DNA of 64,000 nucleotides. Origin: Bigelowiella natans CCMP2755. Lineage: Eukaryota; Cercozoa; Chlorarachniophyceae. The first letter of the stretch is position 1, and each line of letters begins with the position of its first letter. A program made the position numbers and the translations under genes. The notes below the pieces were generated by a model. It was not told the DNA's origin. It saw only the letters and a list, made by a program, of their open reading frames with translations, and made no database searches. Below, piece after piece: positions 11,701 through 24,384 of this stretch. The stretch spans positions 36,001-100,000 of the forward strand of contig ADNK01000506.1 of assembly GCA_000320545.1 (NCBI GenBank), read 5' to 3'.

Positions 11701-12238
11701 GTGCACACGTTGGAGTGTGAGTAAACGCGAACCTCAACGTGCTGCTTTCACACCAGAAGAAAAAAGTCATGCCAGCACGCAACACTTTGGAAGTGCAGTC
11801 CATCAACGCTGGAACGATGTTTCTCACTTCCAGCGCTGTGTAGCTGCGCACAATCGTGCGTGTGCCGGTCTAGCGGTGTTTGCGTGGTGCGTGCTGGCGT
11901 GTGCACTCTGGCATTGCGTCGAAGTGCAATCTAGCAATGGTGGACACAGCAACGCGACACACACGCACAAACATGGACACGTTGTTTGTGAAGAAGTGGT
12001 CAGGCAAGTGGCGACTGCCGCCAGACTGGGTGTCGTGACACGGGCGCTATCGCAAGCACATGCATGTGGCTAGTGGTGGCAACGCGCCCCACTAGCCCAC
12101 CATAGACAGACAAGATAGAGAAGAAATGCATTTCACATCAGAAATCAGTATACACATTTTTTATTCAAGAAGACAATGGAGAATGCGTGCCCACTTGGAG
12201 AATGCGTGCTCACTTTTGTGCTAGCATTTACTCTTCAT
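11701..12238. other. Repeat-flanking intergenic sequence
   Basis: More balanced base composition than the surrounding introns. It continues the diverged repeat material (AACACTTTGGAAGTGCAGTCCATCA near 11780 resembles the repeat core) and then runs into the 3' flank of the minus-strand RRM gene. A short imperfect duplication (GGAGAATGCGTGCCCACTTG / GGAGAATGCGTGCTCACTT) occurs at about 12178-12215. No convincing gene. Confidence 0.5.
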
Positions 12239-13995
12239 TCATGATCTTTTCTCCTCAGGTTTAACAACGTTATTGCTGTTGCTGTCATCACTGGTTCCTG
12301 AAAATTTCATTCGAATCGGCAGCAAGTAGCTACTTGGGCGCGCTTTAGGATTCATTCTGGAGCCACTACCATTATCATCCTTGAGGCCCATATAAAAACG
12401 ATTCACAAGTGGAACAGCTGGTTTCCCTAAGTCATCCTTGCAATTCCTTATCGCCTGGAGCACACCCAGATCTAAAGAGTAATCGCCGTGCTTCGGAGGT
12501 CCCAAAACCACCAGAAGAAGAACATAGTTTGTACCCTTTTCTGGTACAATATCTCCTCTTTGAACAGCACGGATGGCATACGGCAGCGTAATGTCTGGCA
12601 CCCAGCCAGGACAATCGCTAAAGGATAGAAATGGAACTCTATGTGGCGCCTCTTGAAAATGTAGAGTACCTTTCTGTAGCTCATGAAAAATTGTTAGACC
12701 ATCATTTCGATGCTGTCTAATTGTAACAAGAGGAGCGGAGGGGTGATTCAATCTAGCCACGTAATATGGTTGAATATTGCGTGGGGTTGAATCTATCCAC
12801 GGAACATCGAAGTTTAGGGGTGAATTGTTGATGATATCGCTGCTTCTACGGGTTCTGTTCTGAACGTGAAGATTTGCCAGCCTTCTGGAAAGATTCCGTA
12901 CATCCTGAAATCTAGATCTTCCACCAGAAGGATTGCTGGAGCCCCTGCTTCTGGGAGGGGTGACAACCGATCTTGTAGTGACAGGGATGTTTCGATTGGG
13001 TCGTTTATCGGCAAGGACTATCGAATTTGAGTGGTAATCCTTCAACTGCTGCATATTACATGTCTTCTTTTTTGGAGCCTTCAGTTTCAACTTCTTACTT
13101 CGAATAAAAGCTTTATCTTTTAAATTCTCGTATGCCCTTTGAGCATCCTAAGAACCATGTGAAGAAAGAGAAAAACATTACAGATTTAGTCTTGAGTTTG
13201 AATGCCGTTGATAGGGTGTTGCATCGATGTGCAAATGTTTTGAAATGCTAACCTCTTCATTGTAAAAATTTACAAATCCAAGATCATCGGCCCCGAGCGT
13301 TCGCCGATCTTGTCGCCGAATATAAACGGATAGGAGTGTTCTTTTCTGTGCATGAGGTGAAAATAGGTTTACAAGATCATTCTCTATTATGTCTGCACTA
13401 ATGCCTCCAACCCAGATGGCCCAATACGATGCCATATCATCTTGAACCTCCTCGATTTGAATTTGATGCTCTAATTTTGGTGCAGCATTCGTGTCGACCA
13501 ATGTGGTCGATTCATCCTGCTTAGAAGCGGCCTCGGAGGCTGGAGATGGAGCGTATTGTTTAGTTGCGGTCTCTGGGATGGGAGAACCAGGAATTCCAGG
13601 CGCAGTAGAGAGTGCGGGAGTGCACCCTCCTTGGCGAAGAGCTTCTCCTAGAGCTTCTGTTAATCCAGGAGATACAGCTCCAGAAGGGGGCATCTCCCCT
13701 CTGGGAGAGGAGGTGGTGGCAGGAATTACCTCGTGGGGTTGTAAAGATGGCGTAGTGCTCAGAGCGGGAGACGAGAATCCGACAGATTCTGATCCTAAAA
13801 GTTCACCAGAAGAACCGGGGGCTACTCTGCCGAAGTCAACAAAAAATTAGAATTTGGAACCCAAAAAGCAAATAGTTACAACCTTTCTTTGGTCGTCAGG
13901 ACGATCGCAATGAAGACGCCCAAGAAAAATATTCTTGTTGCATAGGCCCGCAATGTTCGGGGACAACGTCGCATGGCCAGTCGATCCTTAGGCAT
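12239..13995 (-). CDS. Predicted membrane-anchored RNA-recognition-motif protein
   Basis: Three exons join in phase: 13995-13883, 13826-13253 and 13147-12239, giving 531 residues. The start ATG at 13995 has an in-frame stop just upstream. The N-terminus has a basic segment (RRCPRTLRAYATR, residues ~9-21) followed by one hydrophobic span (IFFLGVFIAIVL, ~22-33), typical of a signal anchor. A Pro/Ser/Thr-rich linker follows. An RRM-like fold then starts at about residue 160 (AIWVGGISADIIENDLVNLF, then LGFVNFYN and a final helix continued in exon 3, AQRAYENL). The C-terminal ~280 residues are basic, then contain a compact region (PYYVARLNHPSAPLVTI, NYVLLLVVLGPPKHGDY) that I do not recognise. If the first exon is real, an RNA-binding fold sits behind a membrane anchor. 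An alternative start at the Met of MPPSGAV (13693) would give a soluble protein. Confidence 0.7.
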
Positions 13996-14410
13996 TCTTT
14001 ATCTTGGGCAGGATGGTGAGGGCATTGCCAACCGGGGGAACTGCTACGGTCGCGCCAGATCGGACAATAGTCAGCCTCTTTAATTCTCTACGGTTTCAGC
14101 AACAGGACCCAAAATAGATAGGCCGACATGGTAGCAGGCATCATTACTCGAATGTTTTGATTACATTCTTCACTTTCGGGGAATACATCAACCAAAAGTT
14201 GTATCTGATGCGATGAAATGTGCATTTTTGGGTGCCGAAAGTAGACGACATTTCGGTGCCGAGATAATATTTACAACTCGAGGGTTCCGAATATCATTAT
14301 TTTTGCGGCGGCGGCGCCTTGGAAGGTCTTCCTTGTTCTGGTGCCACCACGTGTCGTCAGCCATGAACAAGGCATTGAGTTGCCACCAGGTTCTAACTTG
14401 TATGTAAGGT
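13996..14410. promoter_or_regulatory. Shared upstream region between divergent genes
   Basis: About 415 bp separate the start of the minus-strand RRM gene from the first recognised exon of the plus-strand nuclease-ligase gene. The true first exon of the nuclease-ligase gene probably lies here: an open frame from ATG 14213 (MKCAFLGAESRRHF) reaches 14407, but its possible donor is only about 20 nt from the next acceptor, so it was not accepted. A bidirectional promoter is inferred from the layout only. Confidence 0.35.
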
Positions 14411-17400
14411 CACAAAGTTTGTTAAAAATAACCTAGATGATTTGGAGCAGATTCCAGATACAGAAATCCTAGTCGACTGGTTTCGACCGTTACCAGCAGC
14501 ATGGACAAAGTATCATCGCCGAACCATCTTTTTCCTCTCCCACTTCCACGGTAAAAAGACTTCGGAAGATTGATAAAATCAGGGTTACAAACCAGTGTAC
14601 TACAAATTTATTACCCAGGTGACCACTATTCGGGTCTTACAAGCGAATGGGACAAGGGTGCATCTTTCATTTTGTCTTTGTCGATGCTATACATCTCATA
14701 GTTGAAATATTAGGCGAAATTCACTGCTCTGTCATAACCGGAAATCTTTTACGGACGGTTATGGGTACTGTAGAAATCTTTCGAGTCAGCCGTTCCATAC
14801 ATTGACATATTATTGGTTGCTGTAGGTGTGAAGCAAGAGTACATCAAAACTCACCCAATGGGCTCTTCATTTGAGGTCTGAGCAGTACTACTGTAGATCT
14901 TCATTCTGTTCTCATGTACACTCATCAGGTATTTTCAAATGACCTTACCTCGCCAGTATCAATAAGACTATGTGACGCAAATCACTGTCCGGGTGCCGCT
15001 ATCCTGGTATTTCATTTGCATCATCGACATAAGGTACGAAGAAGGGTGAAAAGAAGATAGAGGAATGATAGGAGGAGGAGGAGGAGGAGGAGAACCCATT
15101 AAAGCTGATCCGACTATTTGTGGCAGGGAGACATCGCTTACATACATACGGGGGATTTCAGATTTATCCCGCGTATTCTTCAGCAAATTGAGCTGAAGTC
15201 TCGGTATTTATACCCAAGCTAGCGGCCATGATATCATTCTTTCTCTCCCCCCTGTATTCTCCATGTTAATCTAACTCACACGAGGATACTAAACAGTAAG
15301 GTCGCATTATTTGAAACTACCTTATATTTAATGGATAGATTGGAGGCTATATTCCTTGATACAACTTACTCAAATCCGAAATTCTTATTCGTTGATCAGG
15401 TTTTTAGTATCTACCACTTTTTTAAAACATCTGCAATAGATACACATCATTAATATCTTAGGCTGACTCTATCAGAATGATTACAGAGGCCATATCGAAT
15501 CAGCTGAAAGATGAGTATGGTTTAATACATCCTATTTCGCCTCTAACCAAGTATCTCCCTACCCTCCCCCCCCCCCCCTCTCTCCTCTCTCGGTTTGAGC
15601 CAATGGAACACAAATGAATTTGATGTGTAGGAGGGAAAGCTTGATCTTATTGTCAGCGTACAAGCTTGGCAAGGTATCCTAAGAATTTATCACTTTATTT
15701 AACAAGTATATTTTTCGAACCAAACGTTGCTGATTATGTGTGTTGAACAGGAGCGCATTCTTCTTGCAGTCGCAAAATCGCTGAACTTAAAGATATACGT
15801 AGATTTGGTAGGTGGATGAGGAAGGGAAGTGACAGTTTCGGTGATCTCTGATTGAGAAGAGATATTTGCATCACCATTTCAATATGTTCTCCTCCCTAAA
15901 ATTAAGTAGTTATTAGCCATCCCATTGAAATTTAGTACATTGATCAATATTAACCAATCATAGGCAAAAATGTCGGTGTTAGAGTGCCTTGGTATGGACG
16001 ACGAAGAAATGAATCTTTTCACCACTGATATGAAGAACTCTAACATTCATGTCGTAAGGGTAATTAAAAAGTCCATTTTCATATTTTTGGTTTCCTTTTT
16101 GTACATTTTAAATGACGTTTGTTATAGCTTTAAATGCAGCGTATTTATTTGTTGCCGCATTCATTTGGAAATATTTCTGCGTATTTTTGAACGAACAATA
16201 TCTCAGATGGGATTTTGTGGAGAGATGTGGCCGTACTTCAGGCCGAACTTTAAGAATATTAAAGACTACGTGGAGGATAATCGGTTACTGAACAACTAAT
16301 GTTCCAATTATAGCATGAGATTGATACGATTTGCTTTATCGCGCATCATTAGGCTCGGATCTTATGAAAAGGTTCTCGCTTTTATTCCTACTGGATGGGC
16401 AGATTCATCAAATTACAATAAAAGTCGTAAAATAATCATGAGATATAATATCGACCAAGTGATAGATATTTGAATAATAGTGCTGCTGCTGGAATACTTC
16501 TGATTTTTCGTCTGCAGTCCTACAAACAAAATTTTGATTGTGGTGATGATGGGAAAATTACAAAATGAAGGGTGGTTTTATTTGTATATTTTTTTAGAAG
16601 TTTGTTTGATTGGCGGAGATCATTTGAATGCAACAGTCGCATTTTGCAAATAAACTGATGAAAATTTCAATGATCCTGTAGGAAATGCAACTCGTATCAA
16701 AAATAATATCACGATAAAGGCCGTACCATACAGTGAGCATTCCAACTTCCAAGAATTAGTAAATTTCGTCAAGGTAGCAGTAATAGAATGAGCATTGATT
16801 CGTTTTTCCTGAAATTGTCCTGGATATGGTAAGGGTTGAGATAATCAATATGTTTAATAAAATATTTGGCCACTGCTTGCTGCTGCTGCTCCTGCTGTGG
16901 CATCTAATTTTTAGTTGGATGCTGCTGCTTTCCCCTGAGAACAACTAGCTAGCTGCTGCACACTCTTTCACGACCCTTGAACGGGCACAAAGGATTGATA
17001 CCGTTTTGAGATAATAATAGATTAGCTACATAGAATGGATTCCAAAGTGGCAGCAGTAATGTGTTATTGAGCTTGATATCTTCTCCCAAAATGATGTTGT
17101 TGTGATGCTATTTTTTAACATTAATGCTTTTGCTATTTCTTTACTTGCTTTAGGCCCTAAAACCAGTGAAAGTCATTCCTACGGGTAAATAAACACTCCA
17201 GCTAGAACTTAAAACGTTTTCCGACGTATTGCATTTCATATAGCAGAGTTCATAAGCTATAGAAATGTAAAACTAAGTTCGCAGCAACTATTGAAGATTT
17301 TTTTAAATCTATTCCAAATAATATTTACGGCTCACCGTTTTTGTTGTATTGCTCACTTTAGTTTCTCTTCTCTCTGCCTTCAGTGTTTCAAGATTTAGAC

Positions 17401-19380
17401 AATCGCAGGAAAATCGTCAAGCTTTTTTCCAATCTGACCGACTCCAACGTCGTCAAAAAGCGTTTCTTTCGGACACTCAAAATTAAAAGTAATAATATGG
17501 AAAACAGGGAAAACGATAAGGAGGATGAAAATGATGATATCGTCATAATCGAAGACAAGATTGTGGGTTCGGATGTGGTCAAAAATAGCATCAACGACAA
17601 GGCCAGAAAGACCTACACCATAAATGACGATGATACCATGAAGAGTATTGAGTCACCATACGATGATGATGATGCCACAAGAACCAAGAAGGTGAGGGAG
17701 GAGGAGGAAGAGGAGGAAAAAGATGATGATAACACATTCAAGATGGTGGTTGAGAATAAGGAGAAGAAAGAATTCATGATTAGTGTTCCGTGTCCTCTTT
17801 GCACTTTTCGCAACCAAATCCTATCTCCTACCTCTTACCTTACTCGATCCTTCAACACCTCGTGCACTATGTGTGGTCATCCTCTCGAAAATGATAAAAA
17901 TGATAATAAAAATGAGAATGAGAATAATAATAATAATAATAATGCGAGTGGGCAAGAGCAACAACAAATAGAAAAAAGACAAAGAGACTGCAAGACCGAC
18001 TTGAAGGCTAATGGCGAAGATGATGAGTGCAATAGCGGTGATGGTGATAACAACAAAGATCCCTTTCACAAGAAGAACATAGTAGGTGCTAAAACAAACT
18101 CTACTACTACTGAGTTCTCAATAGCAGCCTCTGATTCAAACTTGGGTAAAAGAAGGAGAATGAGGGACAAACCTCATGGGGACCTTTATCACAAGGCAAG
18201 GAAGAAGAATAACAATAATCGACGACAAATGTCAATCAAGTCTTTTTTCCACAAAACATCTAGCAACAATACAGATGCTTGTAATGAGGGATCGAAGAAA
18301 AGGTTTAAAAGAGAAGAGAAGACCACTAGCAGGAAGAGGGAAAAGAGAGCAAAAAGTGAAACATATGAAGAGCAGAAGAAGGATCTGATAACAGAAGATC
18401 TTACAGGAGGAGAGAGAGTTTCTTCCGGCAGACTACTCGCTACAACCGATACTACTACTACTACTACTACTACTACTACCACTACTACCGTTTCATGTCC
18501 TGGTAAATAATCCCTACAATATGATTAACACCAACAATATTTTTGCCCTCCTCCTCGTAGTATTTTTGTTGGCGGAGTTCAAGTTTAAGTGGTTTAAGGA
18601 TGGTTTTCCTTTTTATAAACGCGGTTGTTGACCTTCTTATCACCCCACACTTATTATGATGATATTTGCTTACTATCATGACTGATTAGCTTGCACCTTC
18701 ATAAACGTCTTGAAGAGATTGTCCAGCAACAAGGAGAAGAAATGGCGCTGTGAGATGTGCAGCACGGTGCTTCCTGTCGTCCGTAAAGAGATATCAGAGG
18801 CAGCATCAATAGCAGCTACTACGAAAATGATTATACCAATGACAAGGCATGCTGCTGCTGCTGCTGCTGAAGAGAATCATCCGAGTACCTCATCCTCAAC
18901 TGAATCTTTAGTCAATATATGTATACATCATTATCACTTCGACAATCCTCCTCCTCTTCCTCCTCCATTTCCAATTCCATTTTCACTACAAAAGCTGTTA
19001 ATGAAACTCCTAATATTTTGACTACTATACCTACTACTACTACAACTACTACTACTTCCTCAAAAGCAATATTATCCCAATCAGCTTCTTCGTCTTCTTC
19101 GTTTCCAAGAGGGGTAGAAATTCCTTCTCGATTCTGTCAACACACCATTGTAACAATCAACAATGTGATGATACAGCTAAGAGGTCAAGATGAAGATAGC
19201 AGCAGAAACACTGCTAGGACCACCACCAGCACCACCACCACCACCACCACCAGCAGCAAGTTTTCCGTCAATTTCGATGTTGAATTGGAGGACTACAACC
19301 CAAGAAATCCTGGTATAAATGATTTCATGATGATGGTTATTTCAAGTGCCCTTCCTGCCTTCTTACTTCCTCACACAAGC

Positions 19381-19422
<42 letters not shown>

Positions 19423-19859
19423 ATCTCTCTCTCACACACACACACAAACCAGCATATTAAAGCACTAACGTATGTAACAGGTGGGAATGGCGCATGGAAT
19501 GGCAAGGATGGGGTGTTTACGCAATATGTTCCTCGCCCTCGCTCACTCACTCACTCACTCACTCACTCACTCACCAAATTTAACATATGCTGCAATTAGT
19601 CGACAGTCAACATTTTCTTCCCTCCCCCTCCTCGTCGTTTCCTTGCTTCTCTTCCTATGGTACTGCTTGATGATGATGAAGGTACCTTATCTTTACCTTG
19701 CTCACGTGTTCGAAAGTCTTTCCTCCACTACTAAAAGGTAATATCCAGGTCGTCACGAACAAGTTTTAACTTCTTATTTCGGAAGGAATCATCATCAGGA
19801 TAAACGAATTTGCTTTTCTTCTTCATCATCATCTTCATCTTCTTCATCTTCTTCATCTT

Positions 19860-19891
<32 letters not shown>

Positions 19892-20422
19892 CGCACGCAC
19901 TGATATGATGAGACAGCATGGAATCCATTAACAAAGACAAAAACCACTACTACCACTACTACTACAACTACTTCTTAGATTGAAAAAGATGAGGATTCTT
20001 ACCAATATAATGAGGACCGCGTTGTTACTTAGTCCCGACCAACTGGCCGACATATTGTAAAGACGACAACACTTTTATACTCATATCATCGTCGATTATC
20101 ATCATTCTTATCATGCTTCTTAAATTTATATGAAGCATTTCTTAGCATACTATTTTTAATCATCGAGTAACTTATTCTTCTGATCCTCAGCTATCTTTGT
20201 ACAAACGACTTGAGTCCAGCGTATGAAGGTACTTGCTTCATTAACATGATAATTGATGTGTAATAAGCATATAATAGATAAACGAAGGAGTATTCTCTTC
20301 ATATCAGTGTGTATGTGGATGTGTGTAATCTTCATATTTGAGTATGATTTCTTTCCCGAATGTATGTGTTTTCGAATCGATACATGATCATCAGGTGTAA
20401 ATCTCTCAATTGGAGGTATTTT

Positions 20423-20463
<41 letters not shown>

Positions 20464-20747
20464 TTGTGTGTGTATATAATTCTATATATGAGAAGTTTTA
20501 TTAATGATGATCAATGATGATGATGATCATCATCATCATTATTTTTTAATTTTATCGGGGAATAATAAACTGTACTCATCAACTTTATATTCTGAATATT
20601 TACATGCTGCCAATACGATCACGCACGATCATACACCAATTTTTAAAAATAACATTAAGAACAATGGTAACAATAATAATGACAATGTTGTAGGGAGTAC
20701 CATAAGCTGGGCAGTGATGGAATCGAGCGGATGTAGTTCAGTAGTAA

Positions 20748-20782
<35 letters not shown>

Positions 20783-21238
20783 TCATGTTGATAGTGGTAG
20801 TAGTAGTAGTAGTAGTAGTAGAATGGTTGTTGGAATATGTTGATTGTATCAATAGCACTTCTTCGTCGTGATTATTTTTTAAGATTAATATCTCTGGGTG
20901 ATTTATTTACTTGCTTACTTATACGCTGCTGCCTGCTAGGCACTCGTTCCCACATGCGCGAAATGTATAAAAAACTTGGCGATTTGGGAGATGTAGCATT
21001 ATCCTGCAGGGCTAAGCTGCGTACCATGTTCAAGGTGAAGCCACTCACGATCAAGGGTGTCAGACAGGTATTATTCTTATTGCACGACTACTACTACACA
21101 ATTAAACAACACCACTTTCTTTACAAGAAGAAGAAGAAGAAGAAGAATAAGCATGCAGTCAAATAAACATAATAGATATGAGAGGAGGGGAAAAGAGAGA
21201 GGTGAGGGGGCGGGGAGCTTTCTACTACTTCTACTACA

Positions 21239-21272
<34 letters not shown>

Positions 21273-21308
21273 CTACTACTACACTACCAGCAAGTTAAAG
21301 TTGGCATT

Positions 21309-21341
<33 letters not shown>

Positions 21342-21719
21342 TACTTTTATCACGTCAGGAATTGCTAGCAATTGCTCACGAGAGTGGTCAAGGCAGTCAA
21401 AAGCGCAAGAAAAAACGAATATTATCGCTCCTTACTCGATGCAGGTGATGACAAGGCATTTAATGAAAGAAAGACTCATTGGCAATAATAGTAGGGTTAT
21501 TACCTGATGATATATATGTATAGCTGCAAATAATACGGTTGAATAATAAAAGATCTGTTGAGACTCGTTGGGTAGTTCGAACTTTATGTTTACATCTCAG
21601 GACAGGGGTAATAGTACTTAATTAATGAGTCGTTGATCATCAGTAATAAAATAAAAGTATTAGTTGCTGAAATTGTGTGGTGATATGCTCAACTTCCTAG
21701 TGTCAATACTACACACACA

Positions 21720-21751
<32 letters not shown>

Positions 21752-21819
21752 TATTCAAAAATCAAGATGTCATTTGAAGTGGATGATGTACCATGATTAC
21801 ATCTAGGTGATGAATATGC

Positions 21820-21862
<43 letters not shown>

Positions 21863-22886
21863 ATATAAATATTGTGTGTGTGTATGTGTTTGTGTACGTG
21901 TGTTTGTATGCGCTCACTACTCGTGTGTTTATTGTCTTCCTATACTCAAAGGCCACTCGTACATCATGTCTTGCAGCTCTTGCACAGGCAAAGGTAAGAA
22001 TTATTATTAGATGTTAGTAATTAATTATCCATTATTAGAAGATGCTGTTGTTGATGATGATAATGCTACATATACAGGCGACAAATTTATGTGATGAAGA
22101 AGCACGCAAGCACTTTGCACAATTGGTGAATAATTTTGATATTAATACTTAGGTGCTGCATGATTTCCAGACGGCGCTCTCATCATCATCATCATCAAAA
22201 TCAACGATGTTATCATCTACAACGGGGTGTACAACTAGTGGCCTTCTCCACCGTCTTGTCGCCAGCAAAGAAGAAGAAGAAGAAGAAGAAGAAGAAGAAG
22301 AGAACAACCAGAAGAAGAAGAAGAAGAAGAAGAAGAAGAAGAATATGGGGGAAAACAATCTTCTTCTTCGAAATCGTGGAAACAGCAGTGGCAATAGTGC
22401 CAATTATGGAGATAATGATAAAAGAAATAATGGGGGGGTTATTGCTGATGTTGAGGCTTCATCATCATCATCACCATCATCATATTCTTCCTCTTCACTG
22501 CATTTGAAGATATTATGCTGCTTGAAAGACATCAAGCAAGATATTAAAACGGCGCAGAAAATGGTAATCACAACCCTATATATTCACTTTATTTCTCTCT
22601 CTCGTTATCCTCTCTTCTTCGTCGTTATTGTAGCAACAGTATTCCTATTATTATAGGTTGCCGACGCATATAACCGACGACCGGATTTGGGTAAAATAAT
22701 CGAAGTGCTTACTCAAAAAGGAGGCGTGGGAATTGATGCGGTTATGTCGTTTCAGTGTACATTGAACAGCCATCAAAGAAGTTAGAAGTGGGAAGGGAGA
22801 GAGGGTTTGATGAAATGTTAGTAATTGTGAAGCCAATGTCGTTGTTGTTATGTGGGGATTAGCATTTAAGTTTTGTATTGTGTGCG

Positions 22887-22947
<61 letters not shown>

Positions 22948-23190
22948 CGTGTGTTTCTCCACAGGTTTTGTCAATTTGTGTAACACCTGGGCTGCCGGTG
23001 TGCTGCATGCTTGCTAACACAACAAGAAGCATCGATCAAGTCCTCTCTCTCTCTCTCTCATCAGCTATTACACATAATATTTATGTTTATATGTTTTTCT
23101 CTACTAGCTACACTAAATACTGATATTTGTACATGTATATCTCCGCGTGATATTTACCAATGTTATTACAGAATAAGAACATAACAATTT

Positions 23191-23287
<97 letters not shown>

Positions 23288-23507
23288 AGCAGAGTAATAC
23301 GAGTTTCTCTTGTTATTCTTTTTCCTCTCATCATTTCTCCCCAAGGTTCTTCTTCATCATCATTATCATTAATATTATTATCAGATACTAGAATTGCAAA
23401 GTGGCAAAATGACTGTGGCGCAGTATAAATACGACGGGCAGCGTGCACAAATTCACATGCTTCCAAACGGAAGAATCAAGGCAGCAGCCTACTTATAACA
23501 TTGGATA

Positions 23508-23539
<32 letters not shown>

Positions 23540-24351
23540 CATGATAATGGTGACGATGATGATGCTGACTGGATGCTGACTGACTAACTGGAAGAACAAA
23601 GTCATCATCATCCTCTTCGTTGTACAACGTGATAATATGTTGAATTAGGTTTTCTCACGACATAACGAGGACATAACTATGCGCTATCCAGATGCTATTA
23701 AGGCTGTTAGAGAAGCCCTACGACCTGATGATAATAATAATGATGATAATAGTAATAATGATGATGAGAGGCAGCTCCAGAAACACCATGCTCGTAAAAA
23801 TATCGATGACGATTCTAACGTTGAGGAACGACGACCTGTAACAACCGACGATAACCAGCATCCTTCAACACGGTGCTTCTTGTAGTCAGCTCTCTCCATC
23901 TCTCTCCCTCTCTATCTATCTATCTATCTTCTTATCGTTTCGAATATGAATAGTTGCATAGCTTCCTTTCTCAAGTAACACCTTCTGATCTATATAGCAG
24001 ATCCTTCATTTTGGATGCAGAAATTTGTGGATATAATCGGGAAGAAAAAAAGTCTGACATCACTAAAATATCGCCTCCGAAGCATATATTTGTATGCGTG
24101 TGCACACTATATAATGTTATCATATGTGTGGTTATACTAATGGATAAATAATTCGATTTTTTACTTGATGTGCTACTGATAATGTTGTTAACAATAACAA
24201 TTTATTATCATCATCCTGCAAAAATGAGGACATCATCATGATATGTGTGATAGACTTCTCTCATTTCAAGAGTTAAGCACACGTGCAAAAAAGAATAGCT
24301 CTGAAGAGGTATCCTCATAATAGCACTTAGCGCACCAATTATTTTCTGTTG

Positions 24352-24384
<33 letters not shown>

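Noticed and set aside
11402-12073. 223-codon plus-strand open frame
   Set aside because: It lies in the dispersed repeat and its flank, has no recognisable motif, and the matching copy at 54330 does not keep this frame.
13491-13850. 119-codon plus-strand frame
   Set aside because: Antisense to exon 2 of the RRM gene, whose frame is supported by splice phase and motif.
21057-22507. Poly-His, poly-Tyr, poly-Leu and poly-Lys open frames on both strands
   Set aside because: They are readings of triplet microsatellites in wrong frames. Only the frame in 22153-22563 that splices into the ligase was kept.
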